A stretch of 9,910 nucleotides of DNA from Oscillospiraceae bacterium. Lineage in GTDB: Bacteria; Bacillota; Clostridia; Oscillospirales; Oscillospiraceae. The number at the start of each line of letters is the position of its first letter. Within the stretch, counting starts at the first letter, position 1. The position numbers were made by a program, and so were the translations under genes. The DNA lies in the NCBI GenBank assembly GCA_016287555.1, contig JAEFAK010000057.1, forward strand, positions 1-9,910, in the 5' to 3' direction. Of this stretch, positions 1 through 6,177 are shown piece after piece. Under the pieces are notes generated by a model. The model made no database searches, was not told the origin of the DNA, and saw only the letters and a list, made by a program, of their open reading frames with translations.

Positions 1-1106
1 CTGACCGGGAGTTCGTTCACGCCGACGGTGGCTTCGAAATCGCCCGCGATGAAAGTCTGTCCGTCGCTCTTGTAGTTATAGGCGAGCACGTTCTCGGGGA
101 AGGCCAGATCGACGCTCTCCGTGCCCTCGGGCAGAGCGACCGTATAGAGCGTCACGGGATCGGCGGAGACGGGATTCCAGTTTTCGTCATAGCCAAAAGT
201 CGGATAGGCTCCGTACTCGGCGGTGACGTCGGTCATCGGCTCGCCGTCGACGGACGCGCCGAAGATATACTCGAAGGTTATCGCGTAGAGGACGGGGCTG
301 ATCCAGTTTTCGTCGTACGGCGCCTGGATCTGGACGTAATCGGGAAGTCCGTCGGCGTTGGCGTCGACTTTTCTGGCGGCAAAGGCGTCGCCGGCCATGA
401 AGTCTTCATAGAATCCGGCCAGGAAAGCACTCGTGTCGTCTCCGTCGACCAGGACGGGATCCTCGCCGGTGCCCAGATAACTATAGGCGAGGCAGTTGGC
501 AGCAAACGAGAAGTCGATCTCCTCGACTCCGTACGGGATGCGGATGGTATAAAGATCGACGAGGTACTCGGTCGCTTCGCCGAGGTAGGAGAACGAATAC
601 TTATAGCCCTCCTTCTTGCAGGAAACGTCCCAGAGCTGGGTCTCCGTGCCGGCGACGTTGGCCTGGAACTGCGGCTTGAAGTTGACTACGTACTGCATGT
701 CTCCGCCGGAGGAATAATCCGCGGCATACGGAGTCTGTATCCAGTAATAGTTATCGAAATCATGAATGTCGATCGAGGTCTGACCTTCGGTCTCGCCGTA
801 AGAGTTCACGTACTCTCCGTTGGCGTCGTAACCGTAGACGATGAAGGTGTTCCCTCCGAAATCGATCGTTATCTTGTCGATCTCGACGAGCGGGATACTC
901 ACCGTATAGAGGTTCGTCTTAAGACTGGCGCCGGCCATGTAGTCATAGTATTCGTAGCCGTCCACGGTCTCGAATACGGAGAGCTCCTCACCGTTGGCAA
1001 ACGCCTTGGGAGCGGCGGCGGCCTCCCCGTCCGCGAGCGCTATCACGGGCATCAGACCGATGACCATGACGAGAGCCAACAGCACCGCAAAGGTGCGCTT
1101 GATCAT
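1..1106 (-). CDS. Secreted repeat protein of unknown function under cobalamin riboswitch control (3' end outside window)
   Basis: The frame is open for 368 codons from ATG to the window edge, so the C-terminus is missing. Residues 1-25 form a signal peptide: basic start, hydrophobic core, ALA before D26. The mature part is acidic and Tyr-rich and holds at least three degenerate repeats. Each has the core LYT(V/I)x(I/L)P near residues 66-72, 185-191 and 320-326, then (I/V)DxxF and an aromatic (A/V)Y strand. This suggests small extracellular beta-sandwich modules, perhaps of the cadherin-like type. Residues 248-256 (DxNxDGxxD) look like a calcium loop. The leader carries a B12 riboswitch and a terminator, so a role in capturing or handling cobalamin or related corrinoids outside the cell is a reasonable inference, not shown by the sequence. 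Start choice is uncertain: an in-frame TTG at 1118-1116 sits 5 nt after AAAGGGTGA, while the ATG is 17 nt from it. The TTG would add MQKH. Confidence 0.8.
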   Translation of the reverse strand, partial: MIKRTFAVLLALVMVIGLMPVIALADGEAAAAPKAFANGEELSVFETVDGYEYYDYMAGASLKTNLYTVSIPLVEIDKITIDFGGNTFIVYGYDANGEYVNSYGETEGQTSIDIHDFDNYYWIQTPYAADYSSGGDMQYVVNFKPQFQANVAGTETQLWDVSCKKEGYKYSFSYLGEATEYLVDLYTIRIPYGVEEIDFSFAANCLAYSYLGTGEDPVLVDGDDTSAFLAGFYEDFMAGDAFAARKVDANADGLPDYVQIQAPYDENWISPVLYAITFEYIFGASVDGEPMTDVTAEYGAYPTFGYDENWNPVSADPVTLYTVALPEGTESVDLAFPENVLAYNYKSDGQTFIAGDFEATVGVNELPV

Positions 1107-1177
1107 ATGCTTTTGCAAAACTGTCACCCTTTCTTATTTTTAGCTTGATATTTTAACAGCATGATGCCGATATGGCC

Positions 1178-1217
1178 GAAAAAGCAGAAAACCGCGCAGA
1201 ATCGATACTGCACGGTT
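1178..1217 (-). terminator. Intrinsic terminator in the riboswitch leader (attenuator)
   Basis: Read on the minus strand, AACCGTGCAG (1217-1208) pairs with CTGCGCGGTT (1199-1190): ten base pairs with one G-U and an 8-nt loop. The U-rich run TTCTGCTTTTT follows (1189-1179). It lies between the riboswitch aptamer and the start codon of the secreted protein, which is where a transcription attenuator is expected. I did not resolve the competing antiterminator. Confidence 0.8.
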
Positions 1218-1250
1218 ATCAACTGAAACGCACACTCGCCCGGAAGCTGA

Positions 1251-1388
1251 ACGCAGCAAGTATCCTGACTCGGTTTCATCGCCGCCTCCGCCTTCTCGGC
1301 TCCCGCCAATGGCTGCTTTCGCATGGAGACGGCTCCGCCTTACAGTGGCCGGCCCGCTGAGGATTCGCACCTCATTCCATAACTGCGT
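1251..1388 (-). promoter_or_regulatory. Cobalamin (B12) riboswitch aptamer
   Basis: The minus strand shows the conserved core of the cobalamin riboswitch in the right order. GGTGCGAATCC lies at 1371-1361, GCCACTGTA at 1349-1341, then a GGGA...GAAGGCGG...GATGA region, and the B12 box begins AGTCAGGATAC and runs to about 1251. The ends close as a P1 helix: ACGCAG (1388-1383) with CTGCGT (1256-1251). At about 138 nt it is shorter than the long AdoCbl aptamers, so it may be a compact subtype. It is followed by a terminator and the secreted repeat protein. The known mode of the family is that cobalamin binding favours termination and lowers expression. Confidence 0.9.
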
Positions 1389-1412
1389 CGATATTCATTT
1401 TTCTTCTTTTTT

Positions 1413-1441
1413 AAGATAGCGTAAAAAAGCAGGATTGTCAA
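1413..1441 (-). promoter_or_regulatory. Sigma-70 type promoter for the riboswitch and secreted protein
   Basis: On the minus strand a perfect -35 TTGACA (1441-1436) is followed after 17 nt by the -10 TATCTT (1418-1413). The expected transcript start near 1406 is about 18 nt before the P1 helix of the riboswitch, so the whole aptamer would be transcribed. Confidence 0.75.
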
Positions 1442-1473
1442 GAAAAAGCGGAGCTTTCGACGCATTTGGACAC

Positions 1474-1506
1474 AAAAAAAAGCGGCGCGGAAAGCCTCCG
1501 CGCCGC
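1474..1506 (-). terminator. Intrinsic terminator of the M20 peptidase gene
   Basis: GCGGCGCGGA (1506-1497) pairs with TCCGCGCCGC (1491-1482) around a 5-nt loop, followed by eight T residues on the minus strand (1481-1474). It lies 19 nt after the stop of the peptidase gene and 33 nt before the -35 box of the riboswitch promoter, so it separates the two minus-strand units. Confidence 0.9.
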
Positions 1507-1524
1507 GCAGTTATCTCAACAGCT

Positions 1525-2640
1525 TCATTCTTCGTCCGTCAGGAGCGCCGCGACCAGCTCCGCGCCGCGGGCCAGATCATCGGCTTCGGTGTATTCGTTC
1601 GTCGAATGCACCTCGCGCATGCCGCAGGACAGGACGATGCCCGTTATGCCGTGGAGCGCGAGGATATTGTTGTCGCTGCCGCCGAGCGTGTACGTCAGCC
1701 TGCCCGGAAGGCCGAGCTTTTCACAGGCTCTCACGAAGCGGCTGACGACGCCGTGGCTCTCCGGTACGTCGTAGGCTATGAGATGTTCGTCGATATCAAA
1801 CGCCAGCTCCGCTTCCCCGGCGGCTTCCTCGAACGTCCTGCGGATATCGTCAATGATGCGGTAGGCCTTCGCGTGGTCGAGGCTGCGGACCTCGCCCGTC
1901 ACGACGCACTCCTCGGGGACGATGTTATTGGCCTTGCCGCCGCGGACCGTCCCGACGTTCATGGTCGTATCGTCTCCCACCCAGCCGGGAGACAGCTTTG
2001 CGACTGCCTTCGACGCGGCGAGGATCGCATTTACGCCGGTCTCGGGCGCAAAGCCCGCATGGGCGGCTTTCCCCTTCAGGGAGGCCGTCCAGCCTATCAT
2101 CGTCGGAGCGCGGAGCGCCGCGCTTCCGACCGGATCTGCGAGGTCGAGCGTATACGCCTCTTTCGACAGGAAGGGACGCCCCTCGTAATCATAGGCCTTG
2201 GCGCCCTTGCCGAAGACCTCTTCCGCGGCCATCAGGACTATCTCGACGGGCCTGTGCGGGATGCCCTCCTCTATGAGATGCCTCACGCCCTCGATGATCT
2301 CGACGACGGCGCACAGATCGTCCCCGCCGAGGACGGTATCGCCCGCGCTCGTGATGCGGCCGTCTTCGTGCACTACGGCGCGCTTGCCGCAGGCCGGGAC
2401 GACTGTATCCGTATGACCGCAAAATAGGATAGGCTCAGCCTTCAGCTCCCCGGGAAGGTATGCATAGATATTCCCGGCTGCGCCGCCTATCTTCGCGCCT
2501 GCGCCGTCCTCGCGCACCTCAAATCCGAGGCCGCGGAGCTCGGCGATCAGTCTGTCGGTCATCTCGCGTTCGGAGTAGCTCGGAGAATCTATCGCGACGA
2601 GCTCGCAGAACTCTTTTACCATTCGTTCTCTGTCTATCAT
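1525..2640 (-). CDS. M20 family metallopeptidase, PepT-like
   Basis: This 371-residue protein has the ordered metal-site motifs of M20 di-zinc hydrolases: GHTDT (H76, D78), GGDD (D107, probable bridging Asp), AAEE (E140 general base, E141), D166, and a late REVHS (H345). The middle, about residues 180-290, is the lid/dimerisation domain with the family's KAAHAG (H194). Order and spacing fit the PepT-like group, which relates to tripeptidase T and Bacillus YqjE, better than the ArgE/DapE groups. It should act in the cytoplasm, since no signal peptide or membrane segment is seen. The substrate is probably a small peptide or N-acylated amino acid but cannot be read from the sequence. The ATG follows GGGAG by 6 nt. 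The gene has its own promoter and terminator, so it is likely monocistronic. It is about 70% GC, like most of the window. Confidence 0.9.
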   Translation of the reverse strand: MIDRERMVKEFCELVAIDSPSYSEREMTDRLIAELRGLGFEVREDGAGAKIGGAAGNIYAYLPGELKAEPILFCGHTDTVVPACGKRAVVHEDGRITSAGDTVLGGDDLCAVVEIIEGVRHLIEEGIPHRPVEIVLMAAEEVFGKGAKAYDYEGRPFLSKEAYTLDLADPVGSAALRAPTMIGWTASLKGKAAHAGFAPETGVNAILAASKAVAKLSPGWVGDDTTMNVGTVRGGKANNIVPEECVVTGEVRSLDHAKAYRIIDDIRRTFEEAAGEAELAFDIDEHLIAYDVPESHGVVSRFVRACEKLGLPGRLTYTLGGSDNNILALHGITGIVLSCGMREVHSTNEYTEADDLARGAELVAALLTDEE

Positions 2641-2656
2641 AACTTGCTCCCATGCG

Positions 2657-2670
2657 GCCGGTCTCCCGGC
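2657..2670 (-). other. Small hairpin in the 5' UTR of the peptidase mRNA
   Basis: On the minus strand GCCGG (2670-2666) pairs with CCGGC (2661-2657) across a GAGA loop, a GNRA-type tetraloop. It lies between the promoter and the ribosome binding site of the peptidase gene. It may stabilise the transcript or may be chance in GC-rich DNA. Confidence 0.35.
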
Positions 2671-2683
2671 GGTTTTTTATCCC

Positions 2684-2711
2684 ATTATAGCAGGAAACGC
2701 GCTTCTTTCAA
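2684..2711 (-). promoter_or_regulatory. Sigma-70 type promoter for the M20 peptidase
   Basis: The minus strand carries -35 TTGAAA (2711-2706), a 16-nt spacer and a consensus -10 TATAAT (2689-2684). Transcription would start near 2677, giving a leader of about 37 nt before the ATG. Confidence 0.75.
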
Positions 2712-2757
2712 GACCCGAACGGCAACGGCGGGCATCTGCTGTACCTTTTGCGCGGTA

Positions 2758-2786
2758 TTGAATCGCGCGCTCTTGTATGATAGATT
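2758..2786 (+). promoter_or_regulatory. Probable promoter for the flavoprotein reductase
   Basis: TTGAAT (2758-2763) and TAGATT (2781-2786) are 17 nt apart, upstream of the reductase start. Overlapping alternatives such as TATGAT (2776-2781) exist, so the exact -10 is uncertain. It points away from the peptidase promoter and lies about 50 bp from it, making a divergent pair. Confidence 0.45.
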
Positions 2787-2830
2787 ATAGACATACGGAA
2801 AACAGATAAAAAGATTGGAGCGGATCGCAA

Positions 2831-4714
2831 ATGTCGGAGATAAAAGCCGTATTCCAGCCCATACAGGTCGGACCCCTGCGGATAAAAAACCGCATCGAGG
2901 TCTCCCCCGCCGAGCCCATGCTCTGCACGAAGGACGGACTCGTCACTCCCGAATTCGTGGATTTTACGGCACAGTTCGCCAGATATGGCGCCGGGATAGT
3001 CACCGTCGGCGACAGCCCGGTGACTCAATACTACGCGGATAAAAACCACTTCGTCGTGAATCTGGCCGATCCCTTCGTCGTCCACGGCCTGACCCGCGTC
3101 ACCGAAGCGATACACCGCTGGGGCTCGATAGCCTCGATCGAACTCAACCTTCGCGACGACAGGATGCCGGACGATTTCAGCCGCGACGAGGTCAAGGGGA
3201 TCATCAAGGCCTTCGCGGACGCGGCCGAGCGCAGCAGAAAAGCGGGCTTCGACATGGTGATGCTCCATTTCGGACACGGGCACACCGCCGCGACCTTTTA
3301 CTCTCCGCATCTGAACAAGCGCACCGACGAGTACGGCTGCCAAACCTTTGAAAACCGCTGCCGTTTCGCGCTTGAAATGATAGACGCCGTGCGCGAACGC
3401 ATCGGGGCAAATATGGCCATCGAGGTGCGAATGAGCGGAGACGAGCTCTATCCCGAGGGCGTGCATTTCGAGGACGCTCTCCGCTTTGCTAAGGCAATTG
3501 AGGACAAAATAGACCTAATACACATAAGCGCGGGCAGCATGTACGAGCCGCGGACGATCGCGTCCATAATTCAGAATACATATATGCCGCGCCCGACGAA
3601 TCTCTATCTGGCGAAGAAGTTCAAGGCCGCCGGGCTGAAAATACCTGTAGTGTCCGTCGGCAGCTTCGATATAGAGTCCGCGGAAAAGGCCGTCAGCGAG
3701 GGCGACTGCGACATGGTCGCGATGATACGCGCATTCCTGGCCGACCCGGAGATGCTCGTCAAGGCGAAGGCCGGCAGGGCCGACGAGATACGCCCCTGCA
3801 TACGATGCGGGGCGTGCACCGGCGAGGATCCCCACGGCTGCCCCAAACCGCTGCGCTGCTCGGTCAACGCGACTCAGGGGATGCAGCCCCGGTTCGACAC
3901 CATTCCGCCCGCAGAGGCCGGAAAAAAAGTCGTCATCGCAGGCGGAGGCTGCGCCGGCATGGAAGCTGCCCGCCGCCTTTCGGAGCGCGGGCTGAAGCCG
4001 ATACTCTTCGAAAAGGAGCCCGAGCTCGGCGGCAGTCTTAAGCTCGCCGGAGCAAATCCCATCAAGGGAGACGTCCGCCGATACGCCGAATGGTCCGTCA
4101 GGACTGCCGCGAGAGACAAAAACATCGATATCCGCACCGGCGTCGAGGCTACGCGCGAGCTCGTGCTGGCCGAGAAGCCGGACGCACTTATCATCGCTGT
4201 CGGGAGCGAGCCGATCATCCCGAAGGTCCCCGGAGCCGACGGCCAGAACGTCTGCCTTGCGACCATGATAGACGACGGGTCGGTCAAGCCGGGAGAGCGC
4301 GTCGTCATAGTCGGAGGCGGTCTTACCGGCACGGAGACCGCAATATGCCTTGCCCGCGGCGGGCACGAGGTGACGATCCTGGATATGCTGAGCCTCAGCG
4401 AGCTCAGGACCCGCGAAAAAGCGCTCGGTACGGCAATAAAGCTCGCCGAGGAGGCGGGCGTGCGATTTATGGACCGCTGCAGACTTGATTCGATCTCCGA
4501 AGGCGCGGTCGTCGCGCTGGACGAAGGCGGAAAAAGCGTTACCCTCCCCTGCGATACCGTCGCGCTGTCTCTCGGCGTCAGGCTGAGAAAAAAGGTCATG
4601 GAGGAGCTGGAGGGGATCTGCGAAGAGACATACGTCATCGGCGACTGCTCAGTCAGGCAGGGAAACATCACCTCCGCAGTCAGGACCGGATTCAACGCAG
4701 CCATGAACGTTTGA
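2831..4714 (+). CDS. Old Yellow Enzyme/2,4-dienoyl-CoA reductase-type NADH:flavin oxidoreductase
   Basis: The 627 residues follow the layout of the large Fe-S flavoenzymes that include FadH (2,4-dienoyl-CoA reductase), enoate reductases and BaiCD/BaiH. Residues 1-315 form the FMN TIM barrel, with the family stretch SPHLNKRTDEYG (158-169). A cysteine cluster follows (C323, C326, C329, C337, C343). An FAD-binding GGGCAG lies at 371-376, a second Rossmann motif GGGLTG at 495-500, and YVIGDC (601-606) near the end. The likely job is NAD(P)H-dependent reduction of an activated C=C bond in anaerobic metabolism. Two oddities stand out. The Tyr of the usual HGxHGY motif is His here (H151). The cluster is C-x2-C-x2-C-x7-C-x5-C rather than the usual C-x2-C-x3-C-x11-C. 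The substrate cannot be named. The ATG has GGAG 10 nt upstream. The gene stands alone between a divergent promoter and a terminator. Confidence 0.9.
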   Translation: MSEIKAVFQPIQVGPLRIKNRIEVSPAEPMLCTKDGLVTPEFVDFTAQFARYGAGIVTVGDSPVTQYYADKNHFVVNLADPFVVHGLTRVTEAIHRWGSIASIELNLRDDRMPDDFSRDEVKGIIKAFADAAERSRKAGFDMVMLHFGHGHTAATFYSPHLNKRTDEYGCQTFENRCRFALEMIDAVRERIGANMAIEVRMSGDELYPEGVHFEDALRFAKAIEDKIDLIHISAGSMYEPRTIASIIQNTYMPRPTNLYLAKKFKAAGLKIPVVSVGSFDIESAEKAVSEGDCDMVAMIRAFLADPEMLVKAKAGRADEIRPCIRCGACTGEDPHGCPKPLRCSVNATQGMQPRFDTIPPAEAGKKVVIAGGGCAGMEAARRLSERGLKPILFEKEPELGGSLKLAGANPIKGDVRRYAEWSVRTAARDKNIDIRTGVEATRELVLAEKPDALIIAVGSEPIIPKVPGADGQNVCLATMIDDGSVKPGERVVIVGGGLTGTETAICLARGGHEVTILDMLSLSELRTREKALGTAIKLAEEAGVRFMDRCRLDSISEGAVVALDEGGKSVTLPCDTVALSLGVRLRKKVMEELEGICEETYVIGDCSVRQGNITSAVRTGFNAAMNV

Positions 4715-4736
4715 TCGCACGTACGGATAAAAAGAG

Positions 4737-4765
4737 AAATACCCCCGACGATAACGGGGGTATTT
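4737..4765. terminator. Bidirectional intrinsic terminator
   Basis: AAATACCCCCG (4737-4747) and CGGGGGTATTT (4755-4765) make a perfect 11-bp stem with a 7-nt loop. CTTTGTCTT follows on the plus strand. On the minus strand the stem is followed by CTCTTTTT. It can end both the reductase gene (stop 22 nt before) and the convergent XRE regulator gene. Confidence 0.9.
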
Positions 4766-4838
4766 CTTTGTCTTGTGGGCCCGAAAAAGATGCCGCGCCG
4801 GTTTCGAATGAGAAAACGGACCGAGTTTTCAATGCTTT

Positions 4839-5603
4839 TTATCTTTTCTTATACAGAACGAGCTCAGGATCAGAGCCGTTTTCTCCGTAAGTGGAGATCA
4901 AAATGAAATCCACGTTTGCCAGAACGCCAAAGCAGCGGTCCCGGCCGTCCTGCGCTTCCAGCTGATTGCCAAGATAGGTCTTATTGTCATCCAGAAACTT
5001 CACGTTCAAGCCGCCGGGAAGCGGATAAGCGAGGTTTACATAACTTCCGACAAGCGCGTTCAGCTTTTCCAGTCTGGGCATACCCTTGATCTTCAGGGCA
5101 TTGATCTCGTCTATAAGCTGCTTTTTGAAGGCATCAAACTGACCGTCGTCGCCCAGTTCCTCATGGCGCTTCCAGTATTCAAGCTTGGGAAGGACCTGCT
5201 CCATATAGGCGCGAGCTTGCTCCTCGCTGCAGTTTTCGTTCACCATGTGATGCACGCAGACGTCAATCAGATCGTCCATGTCGTGGTAGGTGTATGTCCC
5301 ATCTGCATAGCACCATTTGCAGTAGTCCTCATTGAGAGAGCCGTCCTTGTTTTGGCTGATGATCTCGTCCTCCAGAGGCATGCCGCAGCACTGGCAGATA
5401 AGCTGGCGAGGCGAGCCGAGCAGCGTGTTGATGGAGACCTTAAACAAGGCGGACAGATGCTTCAGCGTCTCGGTGTTAGGTACTGTTTCGCCGTTTTCCC
5501 AGCGTGACACCGCTTGCCGGGTCACAAAGAGCTTTTCCGCAAGTTCATCCTGCGAGAGTCCGTGTTTCGTGCGGAGTCCATATATCACGTCTTTTGTATT
5601 CAT
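4839..5603 (-). CDS. XRE-family regulator with zinc ribbon and uncharacterised C-terminal domain
   Basis: This 254-residue protein begins with a classic HTH_3/XRE DNA-binding domain (about 5-60; LSQDELAEKLFVTRQAVSRW is the helix-turn-helix). A short zinc ribbon follows: C70-x2-C73 and C95-x2-C98, with the CGMPL and DYCKWCYADG context typical of the putative zinc-ribbon family Pfam Zn_ribbon_2. Residues 110-170 look helical. Residues 175-252 are a small beta-rich domain I do not recognise. The DNA target is unknown, and autoregulation is plausible but not shown. The start is well supported: AGGAGG lies 7 nt before the ATG, and a good promoter precedes it. The gene is near 50% GC against 60-70% for its neighbours, and it sits between two terminators with no operon partner, which fits acquisition by transfer. 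Confidence 0.88.
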   Translation of the reverse strand: MNTKDVIYGLRTKHGLSQDELAEKLFVTRQAVSRWENGETVPNTETLKHLSALFKVSINTLLGSPRQLICQCCGMPLEDEIISQNKDGSLNEDYCKWCYADGTYTYHDMDDLIDVCVHHMVNENCSEEQARAYMEQVLPKLEYWKRHEELGDDGQFDAFKKQLIDEINALKIKGMPRLEKLNALVGSYVNLAYPLPGGLNVKFLDDNKTYLGNQLEAQDGRDRCFGVLANVDFILISTYGENGSDPELVLYKKR

Positions 5604-5629
5604 TGGATCGCCTCCTTCTTGATGATAAT

Positions 5630-5658
5630 ACTATATGACATGACGCCAGGTTTTTCAA
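5630..5658 (-). promoter_or_regulatory. Sigma-70 type promoter for the XRE/zinc-ribbon gene
   Basis: On the minus strand -35 TTGAAA (5658-5653), a 17-nt spacer and -10 TATAGT (5635-5630) lead to a short leader of about 20 nt with AGGAGG just before the ATG. Confidence 0.75.
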
Positions 5659-5711
5659 GCAACCTTCTGTTGCGGGAGAACAAAGCAGCCGCCTTTTACA
5701 TTCAAATATCC

Positions 5712-5748
5712 AAAAAGATGCTCCCGTCATAGACGGGAGCATCTTTTT
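5712..5748. terminator. Bidirectional terminator hairpin
   Basis: The arms 5712-5728 and 5732-5748 are perfectly complementary over 17 bp around an ATA loop. They start with five A and end with five T, so the hairpin can work in both directions. It sits between the XRE promoter and the tRNA-like element and would insulate that promoter from transcription arriving from the right. Confidence 0.85.
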
Positions 5749-5765
5749 GGCGGAGAGAGGGATTC
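5744..5765 (-). repeat. Partial copy of the tRNA-Ser 3' end (direct repeat, left copy)
   Basis: Plus-strand TTTTTGGCGGAGAGAG followed by GGATTC is repeated at 6263-6286, where it is the 3' end of tRNA-Ser. The only difference is one extra AG in the tRNA copy. Read on the minus strand it gives half of a T-arm, the 3' acceptor strand (two bases short) and GCCA. It could be one half of an att pair left by an integrase that uses the tRNA, or part of the tRNA-derived hairpin element that overlaps it. Confidence 0.6.
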
Positions 5766-5850
5766 TCTCGTCTGCGGACGGGCCGTCTCGCGGCTCTGAC
5801 GTGCCACCGGTACGTCATTCACTGCCGCTCGTTCGAATCCCTCTGTTGCC
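5749..5850. repeat. tRNA-like multi-armed hairpin element
   Basis: The ends pair with each other: AGAGGGATTC (5756-5765) with GAATCCCTCT (5835-5844), plus GGC (5749-5751) with GCC (5848-5850). Three hairpins sit inside: CGTC/GACG (5769-5780), GCCG/CGGC (5782-5794), and an 8-bp stem with one G-U and loop ACC (5798-5816). The result is a cloverleaf-like fold. The plus-strand right end has the T-loop motif GTTCGAATCC and ends GCCA. The left end, read on the minus strand, also resembles a tRNA 3' end. It is not a standard tRNA, since no proper D-arm, anticodon arm or 7-bp acceptor stem can be laid out. It is enclosed by two terminator hairpins. It may be a dispersed tRNA-derived repeat or a small structured RNA. 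Confidence 0.55.
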
Positions 5851-5886
5851 AAAAAACAGAGGACCCATGCGGGCCCCCTGTTTTTT
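5851..5886. terminator. Terminator hairpin right of the tRNA-like element
   Basis: AAAAAACAG at 5851-5859 pairs with CTGTTTTTT at 5878-5886. The stem continues inward through GG/CC and CCC/GGG with two A-C mismatches and an ATGC loop. The A-run and T-run make it usable in both directions. Together with the hairpin at 5712-5748 it frames the tRNA-like element symmetrically. Confidence 0.7.
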
Positions 5887-5970
5887 GGCTAAAGATTGCG
5901 ATATTGACAAAATGTGGGTAATCGTTAAATTCGTAAACGCTGGCAAAGCAATGTTTTACGATTATACTGA

Positions 5971-6089
5971 AACCTTAATTATCTTTCTCGCATGAGCAAA
6001 TAATGTTCACCCTGCAGTGATTGCCACGGACCATTTTACGGAGCCACCGACCGTAGTAATTTATCAGCTTAGGAAAGATAATTAAGGTT
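5971..6089. repeat. Perfect 17-bp inverted repeat bounding an 85-nt structured core
   Basis: AACCTTAATTATCTTTC (5971-5987) is the exact reverse complement of 6073-6089. Inside, TACGG (6037-6041) and CCGTA (6051-6055) form a further hairpin. Arms this long and perfect, ending abruptly, resemble the termini of a small MITE-like element or the base of a long RNA stem. I see no clear target-site duplication outside the arms. Confidence 0.7.
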
Positions 6090-6134
6090 ATCGGCAGCGT
6101 GCTGCCTCCCAATTACTCAAATACATGAGCAACA

Positions 6135-6177
6135 TTTTCAGACTATTTGGAGGGGGCTACTTTCCATACTCTGAAAA
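6135..6177. repeat. Inverted repeat with 12-nt arms
   Basis: TTTTCAGACTAT (6135-6146) and ATACTCTGAAAA (6166-6177) are complementary at 11 of 12 positions around a 19-nt loop rich in G. It lacks a T-run beyond the arm on either strand, so it is not a convincing terminator. Confidence 0.55.

Noticed and set aside
1124..1370. Short frames on both strands between 1124 and 1370
   Set aside because: This is the conserved riboswitch and its terminator, so structured RNA explains the sequence.
1435..2427. Long plus-strand reading frame opposite the M20 peptidase
   Set aside because: It lies antisense to a gene with complete M20 motifs, its product is Arg/Ala-rich without domain features, and it overlaps the peptidase terminator and the riboswitch promoter. 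It is a high-GC shadow frame.
2708..3466. Minus-strand frame across the reductase N-terminus and the divergent promoters
   Set aside because: It covers the intergenic promoter region and the start of the reductase and shows no protein family features.
3515..4704. Two long minus-strand frames opposite the reductase (3515-4366 and 3874-4704)
   Set aside because: Both are antisense to clear FMN, FAD and Fe-S motifs. Their products are low-complexity and the frames arise from GC-rich codon structure.
5749..5850. A functional tRNA gene
   Set aside because: Despite the T-loop motif and GCCA end, no normal 7-bp acceptor, D-arm and 7-nt anticodon loop can be assigned, and the total length and stem order are wrong.
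5747..5995. 82-codon plus-strand frame
   Set aside because: It runs through the tRNA-like element and a terminator and has no plausible start site or protein features.
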